From an uncultured Opitutia bacterium (GTDB taxonomy: Bacteria; Verrucomicrobiota; Verrucomicrobiia; Opitutales; UBA953), in assembly GCA_903855995.1 (NCBI GenBank), contig CAIOAN010000002.1, forward strand, positions 186,001 to 250,000: DNA of 64,000 nt. The letters are read 5' to 3'. Shown here piece by piece: positions 43,513 to 53,180 of the stretch. How positions within the stretch are numbered: position 1 is the first letter of the stretch; each line of letters opens with the position of its first letter. The notes below the pieces were generated by a model. It was not told the origin of the DNA, ran no database searches, and saw only the letters and a list, made by a program, of their open reading frames with translations. The position numbers and the translations under genes were made by a program.

Positions 43513-44172
43513 ATGGCCCAACCCCTTCCCGAAACCGTCCTTTTCGACCTCGACGGCACATTAGTCGACAACTTCGAGGCCATCCACCGGTGCTACGACG
43601 ACGTCATGAGCATGATGGGTCTGCCGAGCGTCACCCTCGAACAAATCCGCCGCGCTGTGGGCGGGTCCGTCAATGTAACGGTGGTCAAACTAGCTGGAGA
43701 AGCCAATGCCCCCACCGCCACCCGGCTCTTCCGCGAGCACTTCCCCTCCGTGATGTACCACGGTCTGCGCGTCTACCCAGGCTGCCACGAGATCCTCACC
43801 GACCTGCGCGCCAAGGGCGTGAAGATAGCGGTCTACACCAACAAGGATGACGCCAATTCGAAGAAGATCATGGAGCACCTCGGCCTCGACGGGCTGCTGG
43901 ACGGTATCTACGGCACCAATGTCCACCCTTGGCGCAAACCCCAGCCGGAGTTCACCCAATTCGTACTCTCGTCGCTGAAGGCCGACCCGGCGCGCACGGT
44001 CATGGTCGGCGATTCCCCCTTCGACATCGCCACCGCCCGCAACGGCAGGCTCGCCGCGATCCACTGCGTGACGACCGGCAGCCATACCGCCGAGGAACTG
44101 GCTCCGCATTCGCCTGACACGGTGCACGCTGGGCTGGCCGAACTGGCCCGCGACGCCTTCCGGCTGGGCTGA
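43513..44172 (+). CDS. HAD-superfamily phosphatase (phosphoglycolate phosphatase-like)
   Basis: 219 residues. Motif I FDLDGTLVDN, motif II VYTNKDDANSKKI, motif III Lys in WRKPQPEFTQFV and motif IV MVGDSPFDIATARNG. The cap is subclass I, as in phosphoglycolate phosphatase (Gph), a common homologue that clears 2-phosphoglycolate formed in DNA repair. Equally it could be another sugar-phosphate phosphatase. The RecD2-like helicase gene follows 31 bases downstream. Confidence 0.88.
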   Translation: MAQPLPETVLFDLDGTLVDNFEAIHRCYDDVMSMMGLPSVTLEQIRRAVGGSVNVTVVKLAGEANAPTATRLFREHFPSVMYHGLRVYPGCHEILTDLRAKGVKIAVYTNKDDANSKKIMEHLGLDGLLDGIYGTNVHPWRKPQPEFTQFVLSSLKADPARTVMVGDSPFDIATARNGRLAAIHCVTTGSHTAEELAPHSPDTVHAGLAELARDAFRLG

Positions 44173-44203
44173 TTTTGTTTTCGCCCCCGCCGAGGCGGGA
44201 TGA

Positions 44204-46402
44204 TTGGCTGACAGCATGTCGCCGCCCCGGGAACAACCGCGCGGACCCGAAACCACTCTTTCGGGCGTGGTCGAGCGCATCCTGTGGCTCGACGAGGAGA
44301 CCCATTTTACGATTGCCGAGCTCGCCCCCGAAGCCGGCGAGAAAGTGATCATTCTAGGCAACATGACCGGCTTGCAGTGCGGCGAGACGGTCGATGTCAG
44401 CGGCCACTGGGAACGCCATCATTCCCACGGCCCGCAACTGCGCGTGCGGACTTTCAGTTCCCGCCTGCCCTCCTCGGTGCACGGCATTCGCAAATACCTC
44501 GGCAGTGGCCTGATCAAGGGTATCGGCAAGACTTACGCCGACAAGATCGTCGCCAAGTTCGGCGTCCGCACGTTCGACATCATCTCCAATCAATCCGGCC
44601 GCCTGCGCGAAGTTGATGGGATCGGCCCGGGGCGCGCCAAATCCATCAAGGCAGCCTGGGAGGATCAAAAAGCGCTCCGCGAGGTGATGGTCTTCCTACA
44701 GACCTACGGCGTCACCAACGCGCTATGCGTCCGCATCGTCAAAGCCTACGGACAGGATGCGAAAAAAGTCCTGACCACCGAGCCGTATCGTGTCTGCCGC
44801 GAAGTCGAAGGCGTCGGCTTCAAGACCGCCGATAAGATCGCCCGCAATCTGGGCCTGCCCACCGCCGGCCCGCAACGCGTCGATGCCGGCATCCTGCACA
44901 CCTTAGAAGAACTCGAAGGCGAAGGCCACAGCGCATTCCCAGACGAAGGCGTCCTGGAGAAAGCCACCGAACTCCTCGAGGTGGATCGGGCCATCGTCCA
45001 AGACCGCCTGCGCCGCCTGCAGGATGAGAATGCCATCGGGGTGCTCGACGCGCGGGGCGTGCGACTGCTCCAACTGCGACCGCAGGAGAATGCCGAGAAA
45101 TCGATTGCGGCCTCTATCCGTCGGCTCATCGCCACGCCCTCGGGGCTACCAACCATCGTCGCCGATAAAGCCGTGGAATGGGCCCAATCTCGAGCTGGCT
45201 TCGCTTTCTCCGAAGCCCAATCCGCCGGCGTGCTCATGGCGTTGCAGCATAAAGTCTCCGTCCTGACCGGCGGACCAGGTACGGGTAAAACGACCATCCT
45301 CAAGGCGCTCTGCGATATCCTTTCCGCCAAACGCACCCGCATGGCGCTCGGCGCACCGACGGGGCGCGCGGCGAAGCGCATGACGGAGGCCACGCGCGTG
45401 CCTGCGTCGACTATTCACCGACTATTGAAGTTCGATCCTGCCGCCGGCGGCTTCACCGCTAATGCGGAGAGCCCCCTCGCGGTGGATTTCGTCATCATCG
45501 ATGAATCAAGCATGCTCGATACCAAGTTGGCGGCAGCCCTGCTGCGAGCCGTCCCCGGCACCGCCCACCTGCTCCTCGTCGGGGACGTCAACCAGCTCCC
45601 CTCCGTCGGCGCCGGTAACGTCCTCGGCGATCTCATCGAGTCAGGTGCGGCCGCCGTGACGCGCCTCGATACGGTGTTTCGCCAAGGTGCCCGCAGCGGC
45701 ATCGTCACCGTCGCCCACGGCATTCTCCACGCCGACACGAGCCCGCCGACCCCGGTTGAGGATCCGACCAAACTTGATTTCACCCAGGATATTCACTTCG
45801 TACGCGTCGATGATCCGGAAGCCTGCGTGGCGATGGTTACCAAACTCTGCTGTGACATCCTGCCGAAGGCGCTGCGCTTCGATCCACTACGCGACATCCA
45901 AGTCCTCGCGCCGATGCATAAGGGGACTGGCGGCATCCAGGCCTTCAACCAAGCGCTCCAAGTCCGCCTCCGCGGGCCCGACGCGCGGCCCGGCCGCATT
46001 CAGACGGGCGACAAAGTCATCCAGACACGCAATAACTACGATAAACTCGTCTTCAACGGCGATTTCGGCGTGGTGCTCGGGCAAAACGAAGAGGGCACCC
46101 TGCTCATTGACTTCGACGGCACCCGCATTGAGTTGGAACGCGGCGAACAAGGCGACCTCCACCTCGCCTACGCCGTGAGTATCCATAAATCGCAAGGCTC
46201 CGAATTCCCGGCGGTCGTGGTGCCCCTCCTCCGCCAGCACAGTATCATGCTCGCGCGCAACCTCGTCTATACCGCTGTCACCCGCGGCCGTAAGCAGGTC
46301 ATCCTCGTCGGCGACCCCACCGCCTACGCGATGGCCGTGCGCAACGCGTCAGATTCACGGCGGATCACCGGCCTGCTCCCGCGCCTACGGACGGAGGCGT
46401 GA
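44204..46402 (+). CDS. recD2: ATP-dependent RecD2-like DNA helicase
   Basis: 732 residues from a TTG at 44204; an ATG at 44216 is a close alternative. The N-terminal region has the OB-like SGVVERILWLDEETHFTIAEL and tandem helix-hairpin-helix motifs (SNQSGRLREVDGIGPGRAKSIKAAW and REVEGVGFKTADKIARNLG) that mark RecD2 rather than RecD of RecBCD. The helicase core has Walker A LTGGPGTGKTTILKAL near residue 355, DESSM near 433, LVGDVNQLPSVGAG and the C-terminal SIHKSQGSEFPAVVVPL and LVYTAVTRGRKQVILVGD. It is a 5'-3' helicase of superfamily 1B acting without RecBC, whose genes are not seen here. Confidence 0.94.
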   Translation: MADSMSPPREQPRGPETTLSGVVERILWLDEETHFTIAELAPEAGEKVIILGNMTGLQCGETVDVSGHWERHHSHGPQLRVRTFSSRLPSSVHGIRKYLGSGLIKGIGKTYADKIVAKFGVRTFDIISNQSGRLREVDGIGPGRAKSIKAAWEDQKALREVMVFLQTYGVTNALCVRIVKAYGQDAKKVLTTEPYRVCREVEGVGFKTADKIARNLGLPTAGPQRVDAGILHTLEELEGEGHSAFPDEGVLEKATELLEVDRAIVQDRLRRLQDENAIGVLDARGVRLLQLRPQENAEKSIAASIRRLIATPSGLPTIVADKAVEWAQSRAGFAFSEAQSAGVLMALQHKVSVLTGGPGTGKTTILKALCDILSAKRTRMALGAPTGRAAKRMTEATRVPASTIHRLLKFDPAAGGFTANAESPLAVDFVIIDESSMLDTKLAAALLRAVPGTAHLLLVGDVNQLPSVGAGNVLGDLIESGAAAVTRLDTVFRQGARSGIVTVAHGILHADTSPPTPVEDPTKLDFTQDIHFVRVDDPEACVAMVTKLCCDILPKALRFDPLRDIQVLAPMHKGTGGIQAFNQALQVRLRGPDARPGRIQTGDKVIQTRNNYDKLVFNGDFGVVLGQNEEGTLLIDFDGTRIELERGEQGDLHLAYAVSIHKSQGSEFPAVVVPLLRQHSIMLARNLVYTAVTRGRKQVILVGDPTAYAMAVRNASDSRRITGLLPRLRTEA

Positions 46403-48973
46403 TTAGACCCGCACGCGCATCGTCCCGCGCGTGACGCCGAGCTGATTCAACACCTTCAAGTCATTCCACAGCGCGGTGCCGTCGAGATCCCCCTTCAGCA
46501 GGGCCTGATATTTCTCCAACGTACGCGCGACCGTGGCGGCATCCTCATCGACGAATTCCACGCGGAAGCGGCGGACGCCGAGGGCGAGCAGTTGCGTAGC
46601 GTATTCGGCGCCGGTCTGGGCCCGGGAATTATAGAGCGTATTGCGGCAACCCGCGTCGGCCTTGAGAATATGCTCCGCACCCACGCGATCCCGCAGCTTG
46701 ACGCGGTGCTTCTCGCAGGGACGACCGCAGTCGCGGTAGTCCTTACCCTTCGAAAGGAATGCGCAGAACACGCAATGCTCCATATGGAACATCGGCATAT
46801 GCTGATGGATCGTGACTTCAAACCACTCCGGCGGAGCAGACTGGAACAGCGCCGTCACTTGCTCGGAATTAAGGTCGTAAGAAACCGTCAGGCCTTCGAG
46901 CGCATGCTCGCTCATCAACCATTCGGCGGTGAGGCCGTTGGCGACATTCAGGGAGAAGTCACCCCGGAGTCGCTTGCCCTTGAAGGCGCGGAGATTCTCG
47001 TGATTGCGGACGAGATAGCCGTCGGCCTCGCAGGACAGGACGATCTCGCTGATCCGTTCCTCGCCCTGCTTATGGATGCGCGGACCCATCGCCCAGAACT
47101 CGACCTTACGGCTGGCTTCCTGCTCATAGGCGCGGACTCGGGTGACGGCGGCGCGGAATTTCTTGGGATCTTCAAACTCGGCGTAGATGACGCGCCCCCC
47201 GCTCGCGAGGGCAGGCTCCAGCTGTTCGGGTTCGCGAATGACCACGACGATTTCGGCCTCACCCGGGCGGGCCGGCTCATAGGCCGCCACCTTGGTCGCA
47301 GATTCCTCGTAAGGCAGCAGCGTCCAATGCAGCGGCTGGCTGCGCAACTTCGCGACTTGGTCGGCGAGATCACGGCGCAAGCGGTTGAGTTCGCTGACCG
47401 GAATGATGAGCGCACCCTCGAGGTCGGCTTGCAATTCACCCAGCTCAAAGCCCGTATCACCGAGGCGTCCAAGCTGGTCGCGTAACGTGGTGATATCCAT
47501 CGGACGCTTCTCGGCCGCGGCGCAAGGCATGGTGGTCTCGCCGGCCACGACATGGCCCTCGCCATCGTTAAATTCAACGCGCAGCGGGTGGCCGAGTCGG
47601 CCAATCACCTTGGCATGCAGCGGTCGGCGGTAGTTTGCCTTTTCGCGGTCCCAGGAATCATGGAGACGCTTGTCGAGGTCCTGATCCTTGGTCTTCCAGA
47701 GAATCGCTCCCGGCAACACCTGCGACCAATCCACGTCCTCGCGGCCGAAGCGGATGAAAGTCAAGCCGCCGCGGGCGGGCTCGAGACCGTGGACGAAGCC
47801 GCCCTGTTCGCGTTCGGCGGGCTTGCCTTGATCGAAGACCACGCCATCGCCGGGCTTGAGCGGGCCTTCGAGACGCATCGTGACGCCGTTCGTGCCAACG
47901 TCGACAACTCTGCCTAGGTAGGCTCCGCGCTTCTTACCAAAGCGGGCGTGGACGAGCTGCTGATTATCGATACCCCGCAACCAGCCGGAGTGGAGGCCGC
48001 GCGAGAAAGTCATCTGCATCGCGTAGTCCTCTTCCTGACGAATCTGCAGAGCGGCCCGATCGGCATCCCCACCCCTACCGAAGGCATCCCAGGCGGCATC
48101 TACCGCCCGACGATAGGCCTTCGTGATGGCGGCGACGTATTCCGGCGACTTCAAGCGACCTTCGATCTTCAACGAACGGATGCCCGCGCGGATTAGGTCG
48201 GGGACGACCTCGATACCCGCGAGATCCTGCGGGGAAAGTAAATAGGCCTTGTCGCCGAGATCGCGGACCACGCCGTCGACCACAAGTTCATAAGGCAAGC
48301 GGCAGGCCTGAGCGCATTCGCCGCGGTTGGCCGAACGGCCGCCGAGAGACTCGCTCGTCAGACACTGGCCAGAATAAGCGACGCACAGAGCGCCGTGAAC
48401 GAAGACCTCGAGATCGAGCGATGCGCCCTTGGCAGACTGCTCCGACTGTAATTTCTGCATCTCCGGAAGGGAGACTTCCCGGCCGAGCACCGCGAGCGAA
48501 GCACCTAGGCCGCGGGCATAATCGACACCGGCGCCGCTCGTGACCGTCATCTGCGTCGAAGCATGGATCGGGAAGTCGGGCGAGATACGACGGATCAGGC
48601 GGCAGATGCCGGGGTCCTGGACGATCGCGGCGTCGACCCCGGATGCGATGATCGTGCGGAGCGTGCGGGCGGCTTCGGCCAGCTCGTCAGGGAAAATCAG
48701 CGTGTTGAAGGTCACGTAGCCCTTCACACCGCGGCCATGCAGATAGGCCATCAGCTCGGGCAGGTCGGCCTCCTCGAAATTCTTGGCCCGGACGCGGGCG
48801 TTGAAGCGGCCTACGCCGAAGAAGACCGCGTCGGCCCCGTTCTCGACCGCCGCACGGACGCAGTCCCATTCGCCGGCGGGGGCGAGGACTTCGGGCTTGC
48901 GAAGGGGAGCGATGAGGCTGGTGGCGGACACGAGGACAGGAAGGCACAGTCCGCGCTTCCCTGCAAAGAGCAA
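46403..48973 (-). CDS. U32-family peptidase-like protein (RlhA-like)
   Basis: 856 residues from a TTG at 48973; a GTG at 48931 would give MSATSLIAPLRKPEVLAPAG, also plausible. The N-terminal half is the U32 domain: KPEVLAPAGEWDCVRAAVENGADAVFFG and the U32 signature EVFVHGALCVAYSGQC...GECAQACRLPY with its cysteines. The C-terminal half, with CVFCAFLSKGKDYRDCGRPCEKH cysteines, matches the extended form that includes the RlhA family, which hydroxylates a cytidine of 23S rRNA. Whether this protein modifies rRNA or is a protease is uncertain. Its stop abuts that of recD2. Confidence 0.9.
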   Translation of the reverse strand: MLFAGKRGLCLPVLVSATSLIAPLRKPEVLAPAGEWDCVRAAVENGADAVFFGVGRFNARVRAKNFEEADLPELMAYLHGRGVKGYVTFNTLIFPDELAEAARTLRTIIASGVDAAIVQDPGICRLIRRISPDFPIHASTQMTVTSGAGVDYARGLGASLAVLGREVSLPEMQKLQSEQSAKGASLDLEVFVHGALCVAYSGQCLTSESLGGRSANRGECAQACRLPYELVVDGVVRDLGDKAYLLSPQDLAGIEVVPDLIRAGIRSLKIEGRLKSPEYVAAITKAYRRAVDAAWDAFGRGGDADRAALQIRQEEDYAMQMTFSRGLHSGWLRGIDNQQLVHARFGKKRGAYLGRVVDVGTNGVTMRLEGPLKPGDGVVFDQGKPAEREQGGFVHGLEPARGGLTFIRFGREDVDWSQVLPGAILWKTKDQDLDKRLHDSWDREKANYRRPLHAKVIGRLGHPLRVEFNDGEGHVVAGETTMPCAAAEKRPMDITTLRDQLGRLGDTGFELGELQADLEGALIIPVSELNRLRRDLADQVAKLRSQPLHWTLLPYEESATKVAAYEPARPGEAEIVVVIREPEQLEPALASGGRVIYAEFEDPKKFRAAVTRVRAYEQEASRKVEFWAMGPRIHKQGEERISEIVLSCEADGYLVRNHENLRAFKGKRLRGDFSLNVANGLTAEWLMSEHALEGLTVSYDLNSEQVTALFQSAPPEWFEVTIHQHMPMFHMEHCVFCAFLSKGKDYRDCGRPCEKHRVKLRDRVGAEHILKADAGCRNTLYNSRAQTGAEYATQLLALGVRRFRVEFVDEDAATVARTLEKYQALLKGDLDGTALWNDLKVLNQLGVTRGTMRVRV

Positions 48974-49045
48974 TTAATCCCGCCGAAGGGGTCGGCGGCG
49001 CTTCCGGGATTGCCCCGGAGCGGGCTTCCCACCCTAATTGAAGCC

Positions 49046-49420
49046 ATGTCCGACAAGCTCGAAGAAATCTTCCAAATGCAGCAGGCGCTCAATAAGCGCA
49101 TCGGCGTCGAAACCGCCGGCATGACCGAGGAAGAAAAGATTAAATGGGTCCTCAACTACCTCCGCGCCATGCAGCAGGAGATGGCCGAGCTGACCGACTC
49201 CGTGCCCTGGAAGTGGTGGGCCAAGTATCAGAAATTCGACGAGCAGAACGCCCGGGTCGAAGTCATCGACCTCTTCCACTTCCTCATCTCCATCGCCCAG
49301 GTGCTTGGCATGTCCGCGGACGACGTCTACCAGGCCTACCTGAAGAAGAACGCCGTCAACCACCAGCGCCAGGACTCCGGGTACGTGAAGAAGGACGAGA
49401 ACGACTCCCGCCACATCTGA
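49046..49420 (+). CDS. All-alpha dUTP pyrophosphatase-like (MazG/dUTPase-2 type) protein
   Basis: 124 residues from the ATG at 49046. Helical, with the EMAELTDSVPWKWWAKYQKFDEQNARVEVIDLFHFLIS pattern of the dimeric, all-alpha NTP pyrophosphatases: E-x2-E-type helix, WKWW, then E-x2-D metal ligands in EVIDLFHF. Such enzymes hydrolyse dUTP or related nucleotides. Nothing nearby requires it. The pseudopilin gene starts 9 bases downstream on the same strand. Confidence 0.85.
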   Translation: MSDKLEEIFQMQQALNKRIGVETAGMTEEEKIKWVLNYLRAMQQEMAELTDSVPWKWWAKYQKFDEQNARVEVIDLFHFLISIAQVLGMSADDVYQAYLKKNAVNHQRQDSGYVKKDENDSRHI

Positions 49421-49429
49421 GCCCCTCCC

Positions 49430-50167
49430 ATGCGCCACCCTATCGCACGCCGCTCCGGCTTCACCCTCATCGAGTTACTGATTGTCATCACGATTATCGG
49501 TATTCTCGCCGGCATCACCTTCGGCCTCTTCAAGTCGGCGAATAACGGTCGCAACAAAGCCAAGGCCAAGGGCGACATCCAAGCCATCTCCATGGCCTGC
49601 CAGAGCTACCGAAAAGCCTATGGCGACTTCCCCGGTTGCGCCAGCGGCGCCGACGACAGTTACCGCAAGGACCTGCTGGACCAGTTGCTCGGACGCCGCC
49701 TCATCCGCGCCGCCACCCCAGGTGCCGTGCCGACCCTCCTCCCCTTCGATGACAGCAGCCTGCCAGGCGGCAGCACCCGCAAACAACGCGGCTTCCTCAA
49801 CTACGAAGAAATCACCACCAACGATAACACCAAAATCAGCACCGACGATTGGCGCGGCGGCAATCCCAGCTGCTTCGAATTCCGCGACCCTTGGGATAAT
49901 GCCTACGACTATCGCTACCGCGTCCTAACCGCCGCCAAATATACCGATTGGAAATCCCCCAACTTCCTCTGTGTGTCGTGCGGTATCAATTTCGCCGAAT
50001 CCGCTGGCCCCGGCATCATGCCCGACACGCTCGAGTATTGGGATCCCGCCACCTCCGGAGGCTCTACGATGACCAAGTCGGGTATCGTCCCGGGCACTTA
50101 TTTCGACCAAGGCACCGGTTCGACAGGCCCATTCCGCGCGGATAATATCGTCAACTGGACGAACTAA
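49430..50167 (+). CDS. Orphan type II/IV pseudopilin
   Basis: 245 residues. The prepilin leader and N-methylation site are clear: RRSGFTLIELLIVITIIGILAGITFGLF, with peptidase cleavage before the Phe (G/FTLIE) and the conserved Glu5. The rest is GspG/PulG-like in its first part (AKAKGDIQAISMACQSYRKAYGDFP), then an unassigned domain with CASG, SCFEFRDPWDNAYDYRYRV and CVSCG. Verrucomicrobiota carry many such proteins, often as scattered single genes, so a substrate or fibre role is open. Its stop overlaps the PAP2 gene's stop by 4 bases in convergent layout. Confidence 0.88.
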   Translation: MRHPIARRSGFTLIELLIVITIIGILAGITFGLFKSANNGRNKAKAKGDIQAISMACQSYRKAYGDFPGCASGADDSYRKDLLDQLLGRRLIRAATPGAVPTLLPFDDSSLPGGSTRKQRGFLNYEEITTNDNTKISTDDWRGGNPSCFEFRDPWDNAYDYRYRVLTAAKYTDWKSPNFLCVSCGINFAESAGPGIMPDTLEYWDPATSGGSTMTKSGIVPGTYFDQGTGSTGPFRADNIVNWTN

Positions 50168-50871
50168 GCCTGCGGGGCTCCGGGTTTGATCCAGCGGGCG
50201 AGACCCGCGCACATGAGCCATGCCAGTGCGGCCGTCGCTAGGGTGTGCGATAAGAAATGCTCACCGCGGGCGACTTGGTACAGCCCCATCCAGGAACCTA
50301 TCCCGAGACCAATCGCCAAGCCCAGATTACGGCGCACGGGCGGCAAGGCCCAATAAAGCCCCAGCAAGGCGAAGCCGCCGCTGGCGTGACCGGCGGGGAA
50401 TGCATGACTGGGATAGTTGACCGGCTTGGACTGAAAGAGAAGCAAATGGTCCCACACGCCGCCGTAGAGTTTAAGGTCGATTGGCGTGGCCATGTGCGTG
50501 ACCGTCCGAAGTTGCGTGCAGACGACGGAGACCATCGCGAAACAGGCTAGTAGATAAAGGGAACGGCGGCGTCCGAACGAAGCCGGTACGCGTGCCGGGA
50601 AAATCGCCGAGAACAGCAGATAGACAGCGAAGAGAATAACCAGACCCTTAGGACCGTCATATGCGAGCCACTTACCCAGAGGGGCTTCATGGGGAATCCA
50701 CCAATCCTTACCATTCCAGAAGAGCGATTGAAACACGTGATCCAGACGGTCGCCCCCTGTCCCTGGAAAACCAAAGAAGACCGCCACGGCCGCGACGGCA
50801 AGGGCCGGCCAGAGCAGCGAAGGCCGCTCAGCGGAGGGGGTTGGCAAGGCCTCCATGATTAAAGAGTTCAT
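50164..50871 (-). CDS. PAP2-family lipid phosphatase
   Basis: 235 residues from an ATG at 50871; an ATG at 50856 is possible. Five or six membrane helices. PAP2 motifs: KLYGGVWDHL with the first Lys, PAGHASGGF (in place of PSGH) and RGEHFLSHTLATAAL, carrying the catalytic His. This subgroup includes inner-membrane phosphatases acting on undecaprenyl-PP, phosphatidylglycerol-P or lipid A. It overlaps the sulfatase gene end by about 44 bases and reads from the same strand, so the two products likely act on related lipids. Confidence 0.88.
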   Translation of the reverse strand: MNSLIMEALPTPSAERPSLLWPALAVAAVAVFFGFPGTGGDRLDHVFQSLFWNGKDWWIPHEAPLGKWLAYDGPKGLVILFAVYLLFSAIFPARVPASFGRRRSLYLLACFAMVSVVCTQLRTVTHMATPIDLKLYGGVWDHLLLFQSKPVNYPSHAFPAGHASGGFALLGLYWALPPVRRNLGLAIGLGIGSWMGLYQVARGEHFLSHTLATAALAWLMCAGLARWIKPGAPQA

Positions 50872-52861
50872 CCGTGCCTTGGTAATGAATCACCGCCTCG
50901 TCCACCGCGGCGGTATCAGGCGCAGTCAGCGGCGTCAGCGCACCGGTCGCGAGATCAGCCCGATATTGGGCGGCCTGGCGCACCGGTTTCAACACCGTGA
51001 GCAGGCCGTCTTCATGCAACACGGCAATCTTCTGGTAGTTACTGATGAAGGCGCGGGGGTGATAGCCCGTCCGCAGGACATCGGCGCCGACGAAGCGAGA
51101 TAGGTAAGACGCATTAAGCAAACCCAGCACGGTCGGCGTGGTGTCGATCTGGCTCATCATCGGCTGCACCTGGTGAGCGGGGATATTGCCGGGCGACCAG
51201 ATGAATAATGGGATCTCATATTTACGGATTTCCAGTTCGCGCTTGCCGGCGACCGAGGCGCAGTGGTCGGCGACGATGACGAAGATCGTATCCTTGCACC
51301 AAGGCTTGGCCTGCGCGGCCTTGAGGAAGGCCCCAATCGCAAAATCGGTGTAGGCGACGCCACCGTCGCGATCGACGAGCTTGGGGTCGATCTTGCCGGC
51401 CGGCCAGGTATAAGGCCGGTGATTTGATGTCGTCATCACGAAGTGATGGAAAGGCTTACCGGCGGCGAAGGCCTTGTCGGCCTCGTCCAGCGACCAGGAG
51501 AAGGCATCCTCGTCGCAGGCGCCCCAGGCGTTGCCGAAGGTCATCTTCTTGCCGGCGGCTTCTTGGCGCGGCAGGTCGATGATTCGGTAGCCGTTGGCTC
51601 CGAAGAAGTAATTCATATTATCGAAGAACCCATCGCCGCCGTAGATGAAGGCTGTGTCGTAGCCTTGCGCCTTCAGCACCGACCCGAGCGTGGTCAGATT
51701 TTCGCAGCCGGCGCGGCGGAGCACCGATTGACCAGGAATCGGGGGGATTGAAAGCGTCAAACCCTCCATACCGCGGACCGTGCGGGTGCCGCTCGCATAG
51801 CAATGGCGAAACCACAGCGACTCGCGGGCGATGCGGTCGAGGTTCGGGGTGAGGTTCTTATCTTTATATTCCGGAGCACCGTAGCAGCCCAGAAACTCGG
51901 CGCTTAGGCTCTCCACCGTGATTTGGATGACGTTTAGACGGCGGGCCGGACCGGTCGGCGAGACCTGCCGCGTGATATCATTGTGATCAGCACCGACCGC
52001 GGCACCTCCCTGCTTGAGCAAAAGCTCGCGGAGTTGCGCCACCGCGTCGGGACGCGAAGGATAGAAGCGCTTCCATTCGAGCTGATTGGCCCAGAAGGCC
52101 GCGAGGAAGGCGTATTCGCCGTTCTTGGCGAGCTCGGTGTCGTAGCTGTTCGCCCAGCCTGGCTGCGGGTCACCCATGTGACGCAGGCCGGCCACGATGC
52201 GCTCGCCCGCGCCGGCATGCGTCTGGTCCGCAAGCCGCAGGTCGCGCTGTCCCAGGAAGAAGGCATAAGTCAGCACCAACGCCAGCGGAGCGAGCAGTAT
52301 GACAATGGCGCGCCAGCGAGGCGACGCATCGGCGGACGCCCCCTCCTCCCAGCGGCGCACGCAGCCCAGTCGACGCCAGAGCAGGAAAAGCCCCCCCGCC
52401 AAGGCGAGTACGACCACGAAGATCAGCGGGAGATTATAGGACTCCTTGATATTCTTCACCACTTCCTGCGTGTAGACGAGATAGTCGACCGCGATGAAGT
52501 TAAAGCGGACGCCGAACTCCTCCCAGAAAAGGATTTCGGCAATCTTCCAGAAGGAGAAGAGAAACGCACCGAAGACCCAAGCCGCCCGCAAAGGTAGCCG
52601 GAGCCAACGGTCGCTGTACCAACCTGAAGGCCAGATCGAGCTCAGCAGCCCCATCGGCAAGGTAAGGAACCAAGCCATCAGCAAATCGAAGAGCAGTCCG
52701 ACCACGAGGGCGCCGAGCGTGGGCAGGCCCCAAGAGACTCCGGAGGCGGAAGCAATCAAGAGGCCCAGTCGCAACAAAGTGCCCAAGATGACATAACTCG
52801 CGGCGAGCAACAGCGTGCCGCCCTGACGGGAACCCAGGACCTTTGAACACAGATTCTTCAC
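50828..52861 (-). CDS. LTA-synthase-like sulfatase (MdoB family)
   Basis: 677 residues: four to five N-terminal membrane helices (to about residue 210) and an extracytoplasmic sulfatase-fold domain from about 300. Key pieces: NVIQITVESLSAEFLGCYG, which holds the first metal Glu, YASGTRTVRGMEGLTLSIPP with the Thr nucleophile near residue 364, FIYGGDGFFDN, HHFVMTTSNHRPYTWP and FVIVADHCASVAG with the Asp-His metal pair near 532. Relatives transfer phosphoglycerol or phosphoethanolamine to teichoic acids or periplasmic glucans. Gram-negative context makes an MdoB-like or lipid-decorating role likelier. A T/A-rich promoter-like stretch precedes it. Confidence 0.9.
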   Translation of the reverse strand: MKNLCSKVLGSRQGGTLLLAASYVILGTLLRLGLLIASASGVSWGLPTLGALVVGLLFDLLMAWFLTLPMGLLSSIWPSGWYSDRWLRLPLRAAWVFGAFLFSFWKIAEILFWEEFGVRFNFIAVDYLVYTQEVVKNIKESYNLPLIFVVVLALAGGLFLLWRRLGCVRRWEEGASADASPRWRAIVILLAPLALVLTYAFFLGQRDLRLADQTHAGAGERIVAGLRHMGDPQPGWANSYDTELAKNGEYAFLAAFWANQLEWKRFYPSRPDAVAQLRELLLKQGGAAVGADHNDITRQVSPTGPARRLNVIQITVESLSAEFLGCYGAPEYKDKNLTPNLDRIARESLWFRHCYASGTRTVRGMEGLTLSIPPIPGQSVLRRAGCENLTTLGSVLKAQGYDTAFIYGGDGFFDNMNYFFGANGYRIIDLPRQEAAGKKMTFGNAWGACDEDAFSWSLDEADKAFAAGKPFHHFVMTTSNHRPYTWPAGKIDPKLVDRDGGVAYTDFAIGAFLKAAQAKPWCKDTIFVIVADHCASVAGKRELEIRKYEIPLFIWSPGNIPAHQVQPMMSQIDTTPTVLGLLNASYLSRFVGADVLRTGYHPRAFISNYQKIAVLHEDGLLTVLKPVRQAAQYRADLATGALTPLTAPDTAAVDEAVIHYQGTDELFNHGGLANPLR

Positions 52862-52895
52862 GTTGCTGATTACCCGAAATAGACGTGCTGACGGC

Positions 52896-52915
52896 GAGTT
52901 TATTTATATATACGA
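52896..52915 (-). promoter_or_regulatory. AT-rich promoter-like segment before the sulfatase gene
   Basis: TATATATAAATAAA on the minus strand within an otherwise GC-rich window, 35 bases upstream of the sulfatase start. It could supply the -10 region, separating this gene from rpmH-rnpA-yidD; no convincing -35 was found. Confidence 0.35.
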
Positions 52916-52928
52916 GACCACCTGACCA

Positions 52929-53180
52929 TCACTCCGTCGGCACCTCATCGACACCCGAGCCACCCCAGGGATGACACCGACAAATACGACGGAAGCCCAG
53001 CCAGCCGCCGCGAAACAGGCCGAAGCGCGTCAAAGCCGTCGCCGCATAACAGGAACACGTAGGGTGAAAACGACACCCTGTCCCGGGCATGGCATGGAGG
53101 GGCCGAGAGAGGAAACGCTGATAGAAACGAATCAACCCGAGCACCGGGCGGGCCAGCCAGGGTGGATGCGGTGCGCTCAC
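52929..53180 (-). CDS. yidD: Membrane protein insertion efficiency factor YidD
   Basis: 83 residues: [70 protein letters not shown], split here at its natural features, matches YidD across its length, with the conserved C-R-F-x-P-x-C-S-x-Y cluster and C-H-P-W-x-x-G-G-x-D end. It is a small inner-membrane-associated protein that assists YidC. Overlaps rnpA by 4 bases. yidC, usually next, is absent; the sulfatase gene follows instead. Confidence 0.94.
   Translation of the reverse strand: MSAPHPPWLARPVLGLIRFYQRFLSRPLHAMPGTGCRFHPTCSCYAATALTRFGLFRGGWLGFRRICRCHPWGGSGVDEVPTE

Noticed and set aside
44190-44206. GGCGGGAT...ATTG before both the recD2 and the U32 gene starts, taken as a shared start signal
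   Set aside because: Two cases only, short, and not a good match to the expected Shine-Dalgarno; likely chance.
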